34,058 nucleotides of DNA from Ruminococcus sp. (GTDB lineage: Bacteria > Bacillota > Clostridia > Oscillospirales > Ruminococcaceae), in assembly GCA_015066925.1 (NCBI GenBank), contig SVNL01000010.1:1-34058 (forward strand). The letters run 5' to 3'. Below the pieces are notes generated by a model that ran no database searches, was not told the origin of the DNA, and saw only the letters and a program-made list of their open reading frames with translations. The translations under genes were made by a program, and so were the position numbers. Within the stretch, counting starts at the first letter, position 1. The number at the start of each line of letters is the position of its first letter. This document shows positions 25,568 through 32,642 of this stretch, one piece after another.

Positions 25568-25849
25568 TTATACCCCACCCATAAAATAAGTAAATGGATT
25601 GGCTATAATCTCATTTTCATCCTGTATAAGATTTATAAATTTAAAATAGATATCACCGCATTCATCAGGAAAAAACAAATTAAGTATTAAAAATACCGTT
25701 GCCGAAAGTATACACACAACCGACTGAAATGCAAATATATCTCCGATATCTTCACGCTTATTCAAAGAATAACGCTTAGCTGTTATCACAAGGTCATCAT
25801 CAGCGGAAATATCTTCATTTTCATTATCATCAATTTCATAATCGTCCAT
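25568..25849 (-). CDS. Small acidic single-pass membrane protein, probable partner of the M50 protease
   Basis: A 93-aa protein I do not recognise. The start at 25849 is supported by GAGGTG six bases upstream; the open frame runs on upstream but without RBS or sensible composition. Residues 1-20 are extremely acidic (DDYEIDDNENEDISADDD), followed by a basic segment, one membrane helix (about 42-61, SVVCILSATVFLILNLFF) and a roughly 32-residue extracytoplasmic tail. In Bacillus, SpoIVFB works with the membrane partner SpoIVFA; this protein occupies the equivalent gene position but is much smaller and lacks a peptidase-like domain. The partner role is inference from position. Confidence 0.72.
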   Translation of the reverse strand: MDDYEIDDNENEDISADDDLVITAKRYSLNKREDIGDIFAFQSVVCILSATVFLILNLFFPDECGDIYFKFINLIQDENEIIANPFTYFMGGV

Positions 25850-25896
25850 AAAAATCACCTCATTACAAATTATTACATGAAGAACTAAAATATTCC

Positions 25897-25925
25897 TTGA
25901 CAAAAATAAAATGAAGTGATAAAAT
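25897..25925 (+). promoter_or_regulatory. Promoter of the zur-znuACB operon
   Basis: A perfect -35 TTGACA (25897-25902), a 17-base spacer and -10 TAAAAT (25920-25925). A Fur-type palindrome overlaps the end of the -10 and the start point, arguing for repression by a Fur-family protein. Confidence 0.82.
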
Positions 25926-25948
25926 TGAAAATAGAAATCATTTTCAAT
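25924..25948. promoter_or_regulatory. Fur/Zur-type operator
   Basis: A perfect 9-bp inverted repeat, ATTGAAAAT and ATTTTCAAT, spaced by 7 bases. The central 19 bases (25927-25945, GAAAATAGAAATCATTTTC) match the classical 19-bp Fur box at 14 positions by my count. Its position over the start point of the operon that encodes a Fur-family protein suggests zinc-dependent autoregulation. It also lies upstream of the divergent small membrane protein gene. Confidence 0.72.
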
Positions 25949-25969
25949 TTCAGTGGAGCTGTAAAATAT

Positions 25970-26386
25970 ATGAAAAAAAGTAATTACAATACAAAACAAA
26001 AAGAACTGCTTCTTACATATCTTAAAGAATACGGGGATAATCATATTACCGTACAGGAAATATCAGCATATTTAACTAACAAAGGCAATCCTATGGGCGT
26101 AAGCACTATTTACCGCCACCTCGACAGACTTGTTGAGCAAGGAATTGTCAGAAAATATATTCTCGACGGACGTTCAGGTGCATGCTATCAGTATTTAAAT
26201 GATAAGAAAACCTGTAATTCGCATTTCCACCTTAAATGCGTAACATGTGGTACTCTTTTTCACGTTGACTGCTCATTCCTCAGCGAAATAGATAAGCACA
26301 TTATGGAGCACCACCGTTTTTCAATTGACAATTCAAAAACCGTTTTTTACGGTGTATGCGAAAACTGCGGCGGTGACAATCAATGA
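25970..26386 (+). CDS. zur: Fur family transcriptional regulator, probably zinc-responsive (Zur)
   Basis: A 138-aa Fur-family repressor. An N-terminal winged helix (TVQEISAYL and GVSTIYRHLDRLVEQGIV, about residues 25-65) is followed by the dimerisation and metal domain with HFHLKC, CVTC and CENC; the two CxxC pairs form the structural zinc site. Zinc specificity is inferred from the operon partners znuACB. The start at 25970 is preferred over an upstream frame that would run through the operator. The stop codon overlaps the znuA start (ATGA). Confidence 0.88.
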   Translation: MKKSNYNTKQKELLLTYLKEYGDNHITVQEISAYLTNKGNPMGVSTIYRHLDRLVEQGIVRKYILDGRSGACYQYLNDKKTCNSHFHLKCVTCGTLFHVDCSFLSEIDKHIMEHHRFSIDNSKTVFYGVCENCGGDNQ

Positions 26387-27399
26387 TTAAGAAAAGCTTT
26401 TGTATCCTTTTCACAGCACTTCTCATTTTAAGCTGTACAGGCGGCTGTGATTACAAAAAAAATAATACGCAGGAGCTTTCAATTGTTACCACCTGCTTTC
26501 CGCCATACGATTTCGCAAGAGCTGTTAAAGGTGATGACAGCGGAATAACAATGCTTTTAAGTACAGGCTCTGAAGCACATTCCTATGAACCTACACCTCT
26601 TGATATACTTAAAATACAAGAATGTGATGTCTTCATCTATATCGGCGGCGAGGACGAGGTATGGGCTGATAAAATCCTCGATTCAATGGATACCGATGAT
26701 AAAACAATTGTTAAGCTTATAGATACGGTTGAACTTCTTGAAGAGGAAGAAATTGAAGGCACAAAAAGCCATAAACATGATGATAACGAAGAGCATCTTG
26801 AATATGAAGCCGAACATCTTGAATGTGAAGATGTACACCACGAATGTGATAATGAGCATCATCACCATCATCACTATGATGAGCATATATGGACATCTCC
26901 TCACAATGCAATAAAAATGACTCAGGCAATATCCGAAGCTCTTATTGCATCTGATAGTGCAAATAAGGATTTTTATACTAAAAATACTGAAAATTATATA
27001 AACAGATTAAATTGCCTGGATGACAATTACAGAAATATGCGTGAAAATGCTTCAAATAATCTGATAGTTATAGGCGATAGATTTCCTTTTCGTTATCTTG
27101 CGGCAGAATATGACCTTGAATTTTATGCCGCTTTCAGCGGATGCAGCTCCGAAAGTGAACCGGGAGTCTATACAATGGCTTTTTTGATAGATAAAATACT
27201 CGAAACCAAAACAAAATATGTATTCTCACTTGAATTATCAACAAAACGACTTGCAAAAAAGCTGTCTGACGCAACAGGAACAAAAACACTTTCATTGCAA
27301 TCATGTCACAACGTAACCAAAGAGGATTTTGAAAACGACGTAACATATATAGACTTAATGGAGCAAAATCTCGAAAATCTCAAGGAGGCACTGTCTTGA
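26383..27399 (+). CDS. znuA: Zinc ABC transporter substrate-binding lipoprotein ZnuA
   Basis: A 338-aa extracytoplasmic lipoprotein: a hydrophobic signal with candidate lipidated cysteines at residues 18 and 22. The metal-site elements are EAHSYEPTP (first His, about residue 66) and EHIWTSPHN (about 165-173); GDRFPFRY and QSCHNVTKEDF follow further on. Between them is an acidic His-rich loop (about residues 126-165) including a run of six His, typical of zinc-specific members and thought to bind or sense zinc. It overlaps zur and znuC by 4 bases each, so the operon is tightly coupled. Confidence 0.93.
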   Translation: MIKKSFCILFTALLILSCTGGCDYKKNNTQELSIVTTCFPPYDFARAVKGDDSGITMLLSTGSEAHSYEPTPLDILKIQECDVFIYIGGEDEVWADKILDSMDTDDKTIVKLIDTVELLEEEEIEGTKSHKHDDNEEHLEYEAEHLECEDVHHECDNEHHHHHHYDEHIWTSPHNAIKMTQAISEALIASDSANKDFYTKNTENYINRLNCLDDNYRNMRENASNNLIVIGDRFPFRYLAAEYDLEFYAAFSGCSSESEPGVYTMAFLIDKILETKTKYVFSLELSTKRLAKKLSDATGTKTLSLQSCHNVTKEDFENDVTYIDLMEQNLENLKEALS

Positions 27400-28106
27400 A
27401 GGAATTAATTAAATGCAGTAATATTTCAGTCAGCTACGACGGAATTGATGTATTGAAAAATATCACATTCAATGTTTATAATAACGATTATCTTTGCATT
27501 GTCGGAGAAAATGGCTCAGGTAAAAGTACACTGATAAAATGTCTGCTCGGAATAAAAAAAGCAGACAGCGGTGATATTATAATGAACGACGGTTTAAAGC
27601 CTACAGATATAGGCTATCTTCCTCAACAGACAATTATGCAGAAGGGCTTTCCCGCAACTGTTGAAGAGGTCGTTATTTCAGGCTGTCTTAACAGCAGAGG
27701 CTATCGTCCGTTTTATTCAAAAAAAGAAAAAAATACCGCTATGCAGAATATGGAACGTCTTGGCATAAAGGATTTGCAAAAAAGATGTTATCGTGATTTA
27801 TCAGGAGGTCAGCAGCAAAGAGTTCTGCTTGCAAGAGCCTTATGCTCTGCACAGAAGCTTATACTTCTCGATGAACCTGTTACAGGTCTTGACCCACTTG
27901 CAATAATCGAAATGTATTCGCTTATAAAAGAGCTTAACCAGAAAGACGGAATATCCATAATAATGGTATCACACGATATTCAAAATCTTCTTCAGCATAC
28001 AAAACACGTTCTTCACCTTACCGATAACGGAACCTTCTACGGAACAGCAAATGAATATCTCAGCTCTGAAATCGGCAATAAATTTATCGGAGAAATAAAA
28101 CAATGA
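27396..28106 (+). CDS. znuC: Zinc ABC transporter ATP-binding protein ZnuC
   Basis: A 236-aa ABC ATPase with Walker A GENGSGKST (about residues 38-46), signature LSGGQQQR, Walker B LILLDEP with the VTGLD D-loop, and the switch His in VSHD. It energises zinc uptake together with ZnuA and ZnuB. It overlaps both neighbours by 4 bases (ATGA-type junctions), showing translational coupling. Its start ATG in the alternative frame is replaced by TTG at 27396, just after the ribosome binding site AAGGAGG. Confidence 0.95.
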   Translation: MKELIKCSNISVSYDGIDVLKNITFNVYNNDYLCIVGENGSGKSTLIKCLLGIKKADSGDIIMNDGLKPTDIGYLPQQTIMQKGFPATVEEVVISGCLNSRGYRPFYSKKEKNTAMQNMERLGIKDLQKRCYRDLSGGQQQRVLLARALCSAQKLILLDEPVTGLDPLAIIEMYSLIKELNQKDGISIIMVSHDIQNLLQHTKHVLHLTDNGTFYGTANEYLSSEIGNKFIGEIKQ

Positions 28107-28930
28107 TAGAAAATCTCAAATTAATGCTTACACCCGAATTTTTTACCGCAATACTTCTTCCTGCACTAATAGGCGGAATAGCGGTTACACTATGTTCTTC
28201 ACTGCTAGGAGTAACGCTTGTACTGAAAAAATACTCAATGATAGGCGACGGCTTATCACATATAGGATACGGTGCATTGTCTGTTGCGGCAGTAATGAAT
28301 TTAGCTCCGCTTAAAGTAGCTCTGCCCGTAGTTGTAATATGTGCTTTCATACTTTTAAGACTCAGTGAAAACGATAAGCTTCCGGGCGATTCGGCAATTG
28401 CACTCTTTTCTACAACTGCCCTTTCAATCGGTATACTCGTATCATCAAAAGCAGGTCTTACAAACGATGTAAGTCACTATATGTTCGGAAGTATTCTCGC
28501 AATGAATAAAAGTGATGTAATACTTAGTCTTATTGTATCTGTAATAGTTATTTTAACATTTACACTTCTTTATAACAGAATTTTCTCCGTAACATTTGAC
28601 GAGAATTTTGCAAACGCAACAGGAGTAAATCCATCATTTTACAATCTTGTATTTGCAATTTTAACAGCTGTAACAGTTGTACTCGGAATGATGATGATGG
28701 GCTCACTTTTAATATCAAGTCTTATTGTAATTCCATCGCTCACAGCAATGCGTATATGCAAAAGCTTCAAAGGAGTCGTAATAACAGCCGCAATAGTATC
28801 TGTTATCAGCTTTTTACTCGGAATGCTGATAGCACTTGCCTGCAATACAACTCCGGGAGCAAGTATCGTAATCGTAAATGTATTTTTCTTTATTGTATTT
28901 TCCGTAATCGGAAAAATCAAGGCAAAATAA
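28103..28930 (+). CDS. znuB: Zinc ABC transporter permease ZnuB
   Basis: A 275-aa integral membrane protein with about eight hydrophobic helices, of the ABC-3 permease family typical for zinc and manganese uptake. The conserved GDGLSHIGYGAL segment (about residues 48-60), the GVNPSFYNL segment, and the GSLLISSLIVIPSLTAM segment are visible. It ends the operon; a strong terminator begins 5 bases after the stop. Confidence 0.95.
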   Translation: MIENLKLMLTPEFFTAILLPALIGGIAVTLCSSLLGVTLVLKKYSMIGDGLSHIGYGALSVAAVMNLAPLKVALPVVVICAFILLRLSENDKLPGDSAIALFSTTALSIGILVSSKAGLTNDVSHYMFGSILAMNKSDVILSLIVSVIVILTFTLLYNRIFSVTFDENFANATGVNPSFYNLVFAILTAVTVVLGMMMMGSLLISSLIVIPSLTAMRICKSFKGVVITAAIVSVISFLLGMLIALACNTTPGASIVIVNVFFFIVFSVIGKIKAK

Positions 28931-28932
28931 TT

Positions 28933-29088
28933 TCAATCTGTCTGCATAATTTCTATGTGGACAGATTTTTTATTTTCAGGATAAATTTTCACACAATCAG
29001 AAGTATCATTTTCTTCCGCAATTATATCGTCAGGATTTTTTATCCTCGGAACATATATTTTAACATCATCATTAGCGAATAAATCCAT
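28933..29088 (-). CDS. Small 51-aa protein of unknown function
   Basis: A short open frame with a strong ribosome binding site GGAGG 7 bases before ATG (29088). The product is acidic and polar (starts MDLFANDDVKIYVPRI, ends HIEIMQTD), has one Cys and no membrane segment, and is not recognised. Its last 13 codons are encoded inside the hairpin of the convergent znuB terminator. The 242-bp element is inserted only 8 bases upstream of the RBS, so any promoter must lie in the element or beyond. It is real by RBS and composition, but may be poorly expressed or an orphaned remnant. Confidence 0.55.
   Translation of the reverse strand: MDLFANDDVKIYVPRIKNPDDIIAEENDTSDCVKIYPENKKSVHIEIMQTD
28936..28971 (+). 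terminator. Rho-independent terminator of zur-znuACB
   Basis: A 13-bp stem with two G-T pairs (28936-28948 with 28954-28966) and a 5-base loop, followed by a run of six T (28966-28971). It also overlaps the 3' end of the small minus-strand ORF. Confidence 0.9.
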
Positions 29089-29108
29089 AAACACGCCTCC
29101 TTTACTTA

Positions 29109-29350
29109 ATGTCTGCTCAACAACTTAAAATTGGCTTAATATAGCATTTTAAAGCCAATTTTAAGTTGGCAAAGTGCAAGAAAAGATAATGGAATTGATA
29201 AATTTTCTTGCACTTTGTTTTGCCCTATAGGGCAAAATGAGCTTGACATCAATGAATGTGATGCGCAAATTCCTCATATTGTAAAGAATTTGCGCTCCCC
29301 GAATGAAGTTCGGGGCAATAACCGCCTGACGGCGGTTATTGAGGACACAT
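29109..29350 (+). mobile_element. 242-bp MITE-like element, copy 1, with six stem-loops
   Basis: Non-coding element with imperfect terminal inverted repeats: left ATGTCTGCTCAACAA, right end (reverse complement) ATGTGTCCTCAATAA, 12 of 15 matching. It is flanked by a 6-bp duplication TACTTA (29103-29108 and 29351-29356). Six hairpins follow each other: 29121-29168 (17-bp stem), 29170-29217 (15 bp), 29218-29237 (20-base palindrome, TATA loop), 29263-29295 (10 bp), 29297-29315 (7 bp) and 29316-29341 (11 bp). The second copy, 4.5 kb away, differs at 3 of 242 positions. All stems are perfect here. No transposase is encoded, so it would need one in trans. It sits just upstream of the 51-aa ORF. The family is not recognised. 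Confidence 0.85.
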
Positions 29351-29435
29351 TACTTATCACTGATTTATTATGCAATTTCAAGCTTAAATAAATTTCTTTG
29401 ATTATATAGTTTACAGTAAAAATAAAAATATACAA

Positions 29436-29470
29436 AAAAATTAAGACCTGAGAAATAATACTCAGGTCTT
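29436..29470 (-). terminator. Terminator of the GCAxxG / small membrane protein operon
   Basis: On the minus strand a 10-bp stem (29461-29470 with 29443-29452, AAGACCTGAG with CTCAGGTCTT) and an 8-base loop are followed by AATTTTTTTG. It lies 13 bases after the stop codon of the small membrane protein. Confidence 0.88.
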
Positions 29471-29482
29471 TCTTATCAGATA

Positions 29483-29758
29483 TTATCTGCGTTTTTTTAT
29501 ATATTCTTTTTTGAAAGCATAAATAAAAAGTAACATAATAAAACCGGAAGCTAAAAGAACTATAGATCCACGAACTGCATTTCCGTCCATTATTAATGTA
29601 ATTCCAAGAAATGCAAGCAAAGCTATAAGTCCGCCAAATATCAGAAGCAGTACAATAGCTGAAATAATTCTTATCGGCATAGGAACTTTTTTATCTGTCG
29701 CACCATTAAATGTGCCTGCAATTACCAGCTCGAAAATCAGCTCCATAATAAATTCCAT
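29483..29758 (-). CDS. Small two-helix membrane protein of unknown function
   Basis: A 91-aa protein starting at 29758, where GGGGAG lies 5 bases upstream; the longer open frame to 29896 runs into the preceding gene. Two membrane helices are visible (about residues 31-56 and 64-82), with a short N-terminal hydrophobic stretch and a basic C-terminus (FKKEYIKKRR), which would place the tail in the cytoplasm. Not recognised. It begins 16 bases after the GCAxxG gene and shares its promoter and terminator. Confidence 0.75.
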   Translation of the reverse strand: MEFIMELIFELVIAGTFNGATDKKVPMPIRIISAIVLLLIFGGLIALLAFLGITLIMDGNAVRGSIVLLASGFIMLLFIYAFKKEYIKKRR

Positions 29759-29774
29759 ATTTACTCCCCTTTTA

Positions 29775-30236
29775 TTATGAAATCGGATTATCAGAAATAT
29801 ATTTATCAAGAATTTCTGCCGCCATTCCGACAAGCTCCTTGCATGGTCTTTTTTTGTAATATTCATCGGTACGCTTTTCCGGAGTAGAAATATCATGCTT
29901 AATATTCAGCCCAAGAAGCTCACGGCAGACTATTGAGCCGTTTTCAGCCTCAAATTTATGTGCAAGCTGTTGAATTCTTTCATAATGCATAGCTTTCGGC
30001 TCGCCTGTTTCGGAATTATCATATCCGTAAAGAAATCCCGCAACCATAAACATACCGCTTACTGCACCGCAAACCTCTCTCAGACGTCCCATTCCTCCAC
30101 CGAATGAACTGCTCATTTTAGCAAGAATATTATAATCTACAGGAACAAGGTCCGAAAATGCAAGAACAATAGCCTGAGCACAATTATATCCCTGTGAAAA
30201 CAAATCCATAGCTTTATCTTTTCTTGAAATTTCCAT
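29775..30236 (-). CDS. C_GCAxxG_C_C family putative redox protein
   Basis: A 153-aa soluble protein of the C_GCAxxG_C_C family. The cysteines are in GYNCAQAIV (about residue 20), CGAVSG (about 57), in the IVCRELLG segment (about 110) and in KRPCKELVG (about 139), with a glycine-rich SSFGGGMGRLREVCGA loop. The family is linked to redox or electron-transfer functions and sometimes to metal cofactors, but its reaction is not known. The start at 30236 has GGAGG 5 bases upstream and a good promoter. It precedes the small membrane protein in the same operon. Confidence 0.87.
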   Translation of the reverse strand: MEISRKDKAMDLFSQGYNCAQAIVLAFSDLVPVDYNILAKMSSSFGGGMGRLREVCGAVSGMFMVAGFLYGYDNSETGEPKAMHYERIQQLAHKFEAENGSIVCRELLGLNIKHDISTPEKRTDEYYKKRPCKELVGMAAEILDKYISDNPIS

Positions 30237-30265
30237 AAATACCTCCATTAAAAAGTATATAGAAT

Positions 30266-30294
30266 ATTATATCATATAAATAAGTAAACTTCAA
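30266..30294 (-). promoter_or_regulatory. Promoter of the GCAxxG operon
   Basis: On the minus strand, -35 TTGAAG (30289-30294) and -10 TATAAT (30266-30271) with a 17-base spacer, 30 bases before the chosen start. Confidence 0.75.
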
Positions 30295-30509
30295 GTTTTC
30301 TCATGACAACACTCCACAAAATTCACCTTGCAATTTTTTATGCCAAATCTTTCTTTACATCTTTTTCACTATTTTTGTGTTGTATCACCTTAAATTAAGA
30401 TTTTACTTAAATTATAATGCTTAAATTGACTTTTTATATATAAAAAAGGCTTCTAAATTGTCAAAACGCCAAAAAATATAAAGAAATTGTTAAATTATAG
30501 CTTAAATTA

Positions 30510-30537
30510 TTGATTAAACCTGTAAATATGATATAAT
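30510..30537 (+). promoter_or_regulatory. Promoter of the mannanase gene
   Basis: TTGATT (30510-30515) and TATAAT (30532-30537) with a 16-base spacer; a roughly 60-base leader with AGGAGG leads to ATG at 30606. Confidence 0.72.
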
Positions 30538-30605
30538 AAATAAAGGAATGGGTAATAAGAGATATCCATTAATTTTAAAGTGTGGTAAAATAGGAGGTTT
30601 TTATT

Positions 30606-32480
30606 ATGAAGAATAAAAAATTTCTTTCGCTTGTTACAGCATCAGCAATGTCTATATGCGCACTGTCATCATCTGTATCAGCAATTATGTCTGTAAACGC
30701 TGAATCAACAGCTCCGATTTTTGAGAGCGAGTGCGAAGACTTAAAGCTTGACGGATGTACAATATGGACCGATATATACGGAAAAGAAATTCCAAACTAT
30801 TCGGGCGAGGGCTTTGTATACCTTACAAACGGTACAATGAGCACAACTGTAACGGTCGAAGAAGATGGTATGTATGAAATTACTGTCCGCTATGCACAGT
30901 TCCTTGACGAAGGTGCAAGAATGCAGACAATCTGCGTAAACGGAAACGATACTACAATTGAATTTCCGAGAACAGAAGAGTGGAAGGATATAAGCCTCGG
31001 ACTTTTCAGAATGAATAAAGGTGAAAATACAATTGTATTCAAGCCGCAGTATGGCTATGCAAGCTATGATACAATCAAAGTTACAAAAGCTGCTAAACAT
31101 GATTACTCAAAGGCAACTACACTCCTTTCAGACAGTAAGGCTACTTCAGAAACAAAGGCTCTTATGAATTATCTCAAGAGCGTTTACGGAAGCCATATTC
31201 TTTCAGGTCAGCAGGAAATCTATGGCGGCGGAAATGACGGCGATATGGAGCTTGAATTCAATTACATCAAAGAAAATACAGGCAAGCTCCCTGCAATCAG
31301 AGCATTTGACTTTATGAATTATAATCCACTTTACGGCTGGGAGGACGGTACAACTGAACGTGCTGTAAACTGGGTAAAAGAAAACAATGGTATTATAACT
31401 GCTTCATGGCATATCAATGTACCGATTGACTTTGAGAATTATGAAGTCGGTGACGCTGTTGACTGGACTAAATGTACATATAAAAACTATCAGGCATCAA
31501 ACGGCACATTCAATACTGCCAATGTTCTCGTTGAAGGAAGCAAGGAAAGAGAATATTTCGAAGCTGCAATGGAAGACCTTGCTGAACAGCTTACAATTCT
31601 TCAGGAAAACAACGTGCCTATCATACTCCGTCCGCTTCACGAAGCTCAGGGTAATCATGGACTTTACAACGGAACAGGTACAGCATGGTTCTGGTGGGGT
31701 GACAGAGGACCTGAGGTTTACAAAGAACTCTGGAAGCTTCTCTACACAACACTCACAGAAAAATATAATCTCCACAATATAATCTGGGAATGTAATATAT
31801 ACGCATATCCTAATTCAGCAGAATGGTATCCCGGTGACGAATACGTTGACCTCGTAGCATTTGATAAATATAACTGTGATTACAACAGAGGCGACGGTAA
31901 ATCAAGCGGTCCTAACTTCCTTGCAATTTCATCAACATTCAATTCGCTCTTCCAGCTTACAGACGGAAAGAAAATGGTTGCAATGGCTGAAAATGATACT
32001 ATCCCTGCACTTGATAACCTTATCGTAGAAGATGCAGGCTGGCTCTATTTCTGTCCTTGGTACGGAGAGCACCTTATGAGCGAGAAATATCAGGACGTTG
32101 ACAATCTCAACGAAATCTACAACAGCGATTATTGTATTACTCTTGATGAGCTTCCTGCTGATTTGTATGTGAACAGCGATACTCCTTCTACTCCGATTAC
32201 AACAACTGCTCCTGTAACCACAACAACTCCTCAGACTACAACAACAGAGCCTACTACAGAAAATATCGCTTACGGCGATGCTAACTGTGACGGCGAAGTT
32301 GATATTGCGGACGCAGTTCTTTTGAAGTGCTATCTTATCAACGGCAGTGAGTATACATTATCTACACAGGGAATAAAAAATGCAGACGTATTCGAAACAG
32401 GTTCAGGTCTGAATGTTCAGGACGCTCTTGCTATTCAGAAATACATTTTAAAGATTGAAAAAACACTTCCGATTAAATAA
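30606..32480 (+). CDS. Secreted CBM35-GH26 beta-mannanase with C-terminal dockerin
   Basis: A 624-aa secreted enzyme, predicted endo-beta-1,4-mannanase. Domains are: signal peptide (about 1-32); CBM6/35-type carbohydrate-binding module (about 36-158, opening FESECEDLKL); GH26 catalytic domain (about 170-525), with acid/base Glu346 in RPLHEAQG and probable nucleophile Glu462 in MAENDTIP; Thr/Pro-rich linker (about 530-553); and dockerin (about 556-624) with two duplicated Ca2+-binding segments, DANCDGEVDIADA and ADVFETGSGLNVQDA, the second less canonical. The dockerin would attach it to a cohesin scaffold. It stands alone between its own promoter and terminator, without other polysaccharide genes nearby. 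Confidence 0.94.
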   Translation: MKNKKFLSLVTASAMSICALSSSVSAIMSVNAESTAPIFESECEDLKLDGCTIWTDIYGKEIPNYSGEGFVYLTNGTMSTTVTVEEDGMYEITVRYAQFLDEGARMQTICVNGNDTTIEFPRTEEWKDISLGLFRMNKGENTIVFKPQYGYASYDTIKVTKAAKHDYSKATTLLSDSKATSETKALMNYLKSVYGSHILSGQQEIYGGGNDGDMELEFNYIKENTGKLPAIRAFDFMNYNPLYGWEDGTTERAVNWVKENNGIITASWHINVPIDFENYEVGDAVDWTKCTYKNYQASNGTFNTANVLVEGSKEREYFEAAMEDLAEQLTILQENNVPIILRPLHEAQGNHGLYNGTGTAWFWWGDRGPEVYKELWKLLYTTLTEKYNLHNIIWECNIYAYPNSAEWYPGDEYVDLVAFDKYNCDYNRGDGKSSGPNFLAISSTFNSLFQLTDGKKMVAMAENDTIPALDNLIVEDAGWLYFCPWYGEHLMSEKYQDVDNLNEIYNSDYCITLDELPADLYVNSDTPSTPITTTAPVTTTTPQTTTTEPTTENIAYGDANCDGEVDIADAVLLKCYLINGSEYTLSTQGIKNADVFETGSGLNVQDALAIQKYILKIEKTLPIK

Positions 32481-32511
32481 GTCGCAGATATCCAAAATTT
32501 TATATAAGCGT

Positions 32512-32547
32512 AAGCCTGAGAGGATTAAAATTCTTCTCAGGCTTTTT
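32512..32547 (+). terminator. Terminator of the mannanase gene
   Basis: A 10-bp stem AAGCCTGAGA/TCTCAGGCTT (32512-32521 with 32535-32544), followed by TTTTTATG, 31 bases after the stop codon. Confidence 0.88.
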
Positions 32548-32579
32548 ATGTATGAAATAATGTATTATCATTAATCCGG

Positions 32580-32608
32580 TTGCAAATTACAGTAAAATAT
32601 GATAAAAT
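32580..32608 (+). promoter_or_regulatory. Promoter of azlCD
   Basis: TTGCAA (32580-32585) and TAAAAT (32603-32608) with a 17-base spacer, 34 bases before the TTG start of azlC. Confidence 0.7.
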
Positions 32609-32642
32609 TAAAAGACAAAAATTAACAACGAGGCGATAATAA

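Larger units (their letters stand above)
30237..30605. other. Divergent intergenic region between GCAxxG and mannanase genes
   Basis: These 369 bases hold two divergent promoters (listed separately) and no credible ORF. The middle part (30300-30500) is AT-rich, with TATA palindromes near 30431-30450, which may be a regulator-binding or bent segment. I see no operator that I can name. Confidence 0.6.

Noticed and set aside
26683-26929. Antisense ORFs rich in Met/Ile/His opposite the His-rich loop of znuA
   Set aside because: They are the reverse reading of repeated CAT/CAC codons in the loop, not independent genes.
32215-32265. ACA/ACT repeat as a tandem repeat or unstable microsatellite
   Set aside because: It encodes the Thr/Pro linker between GH26 and dockerin, a usual feature of these enzymes.
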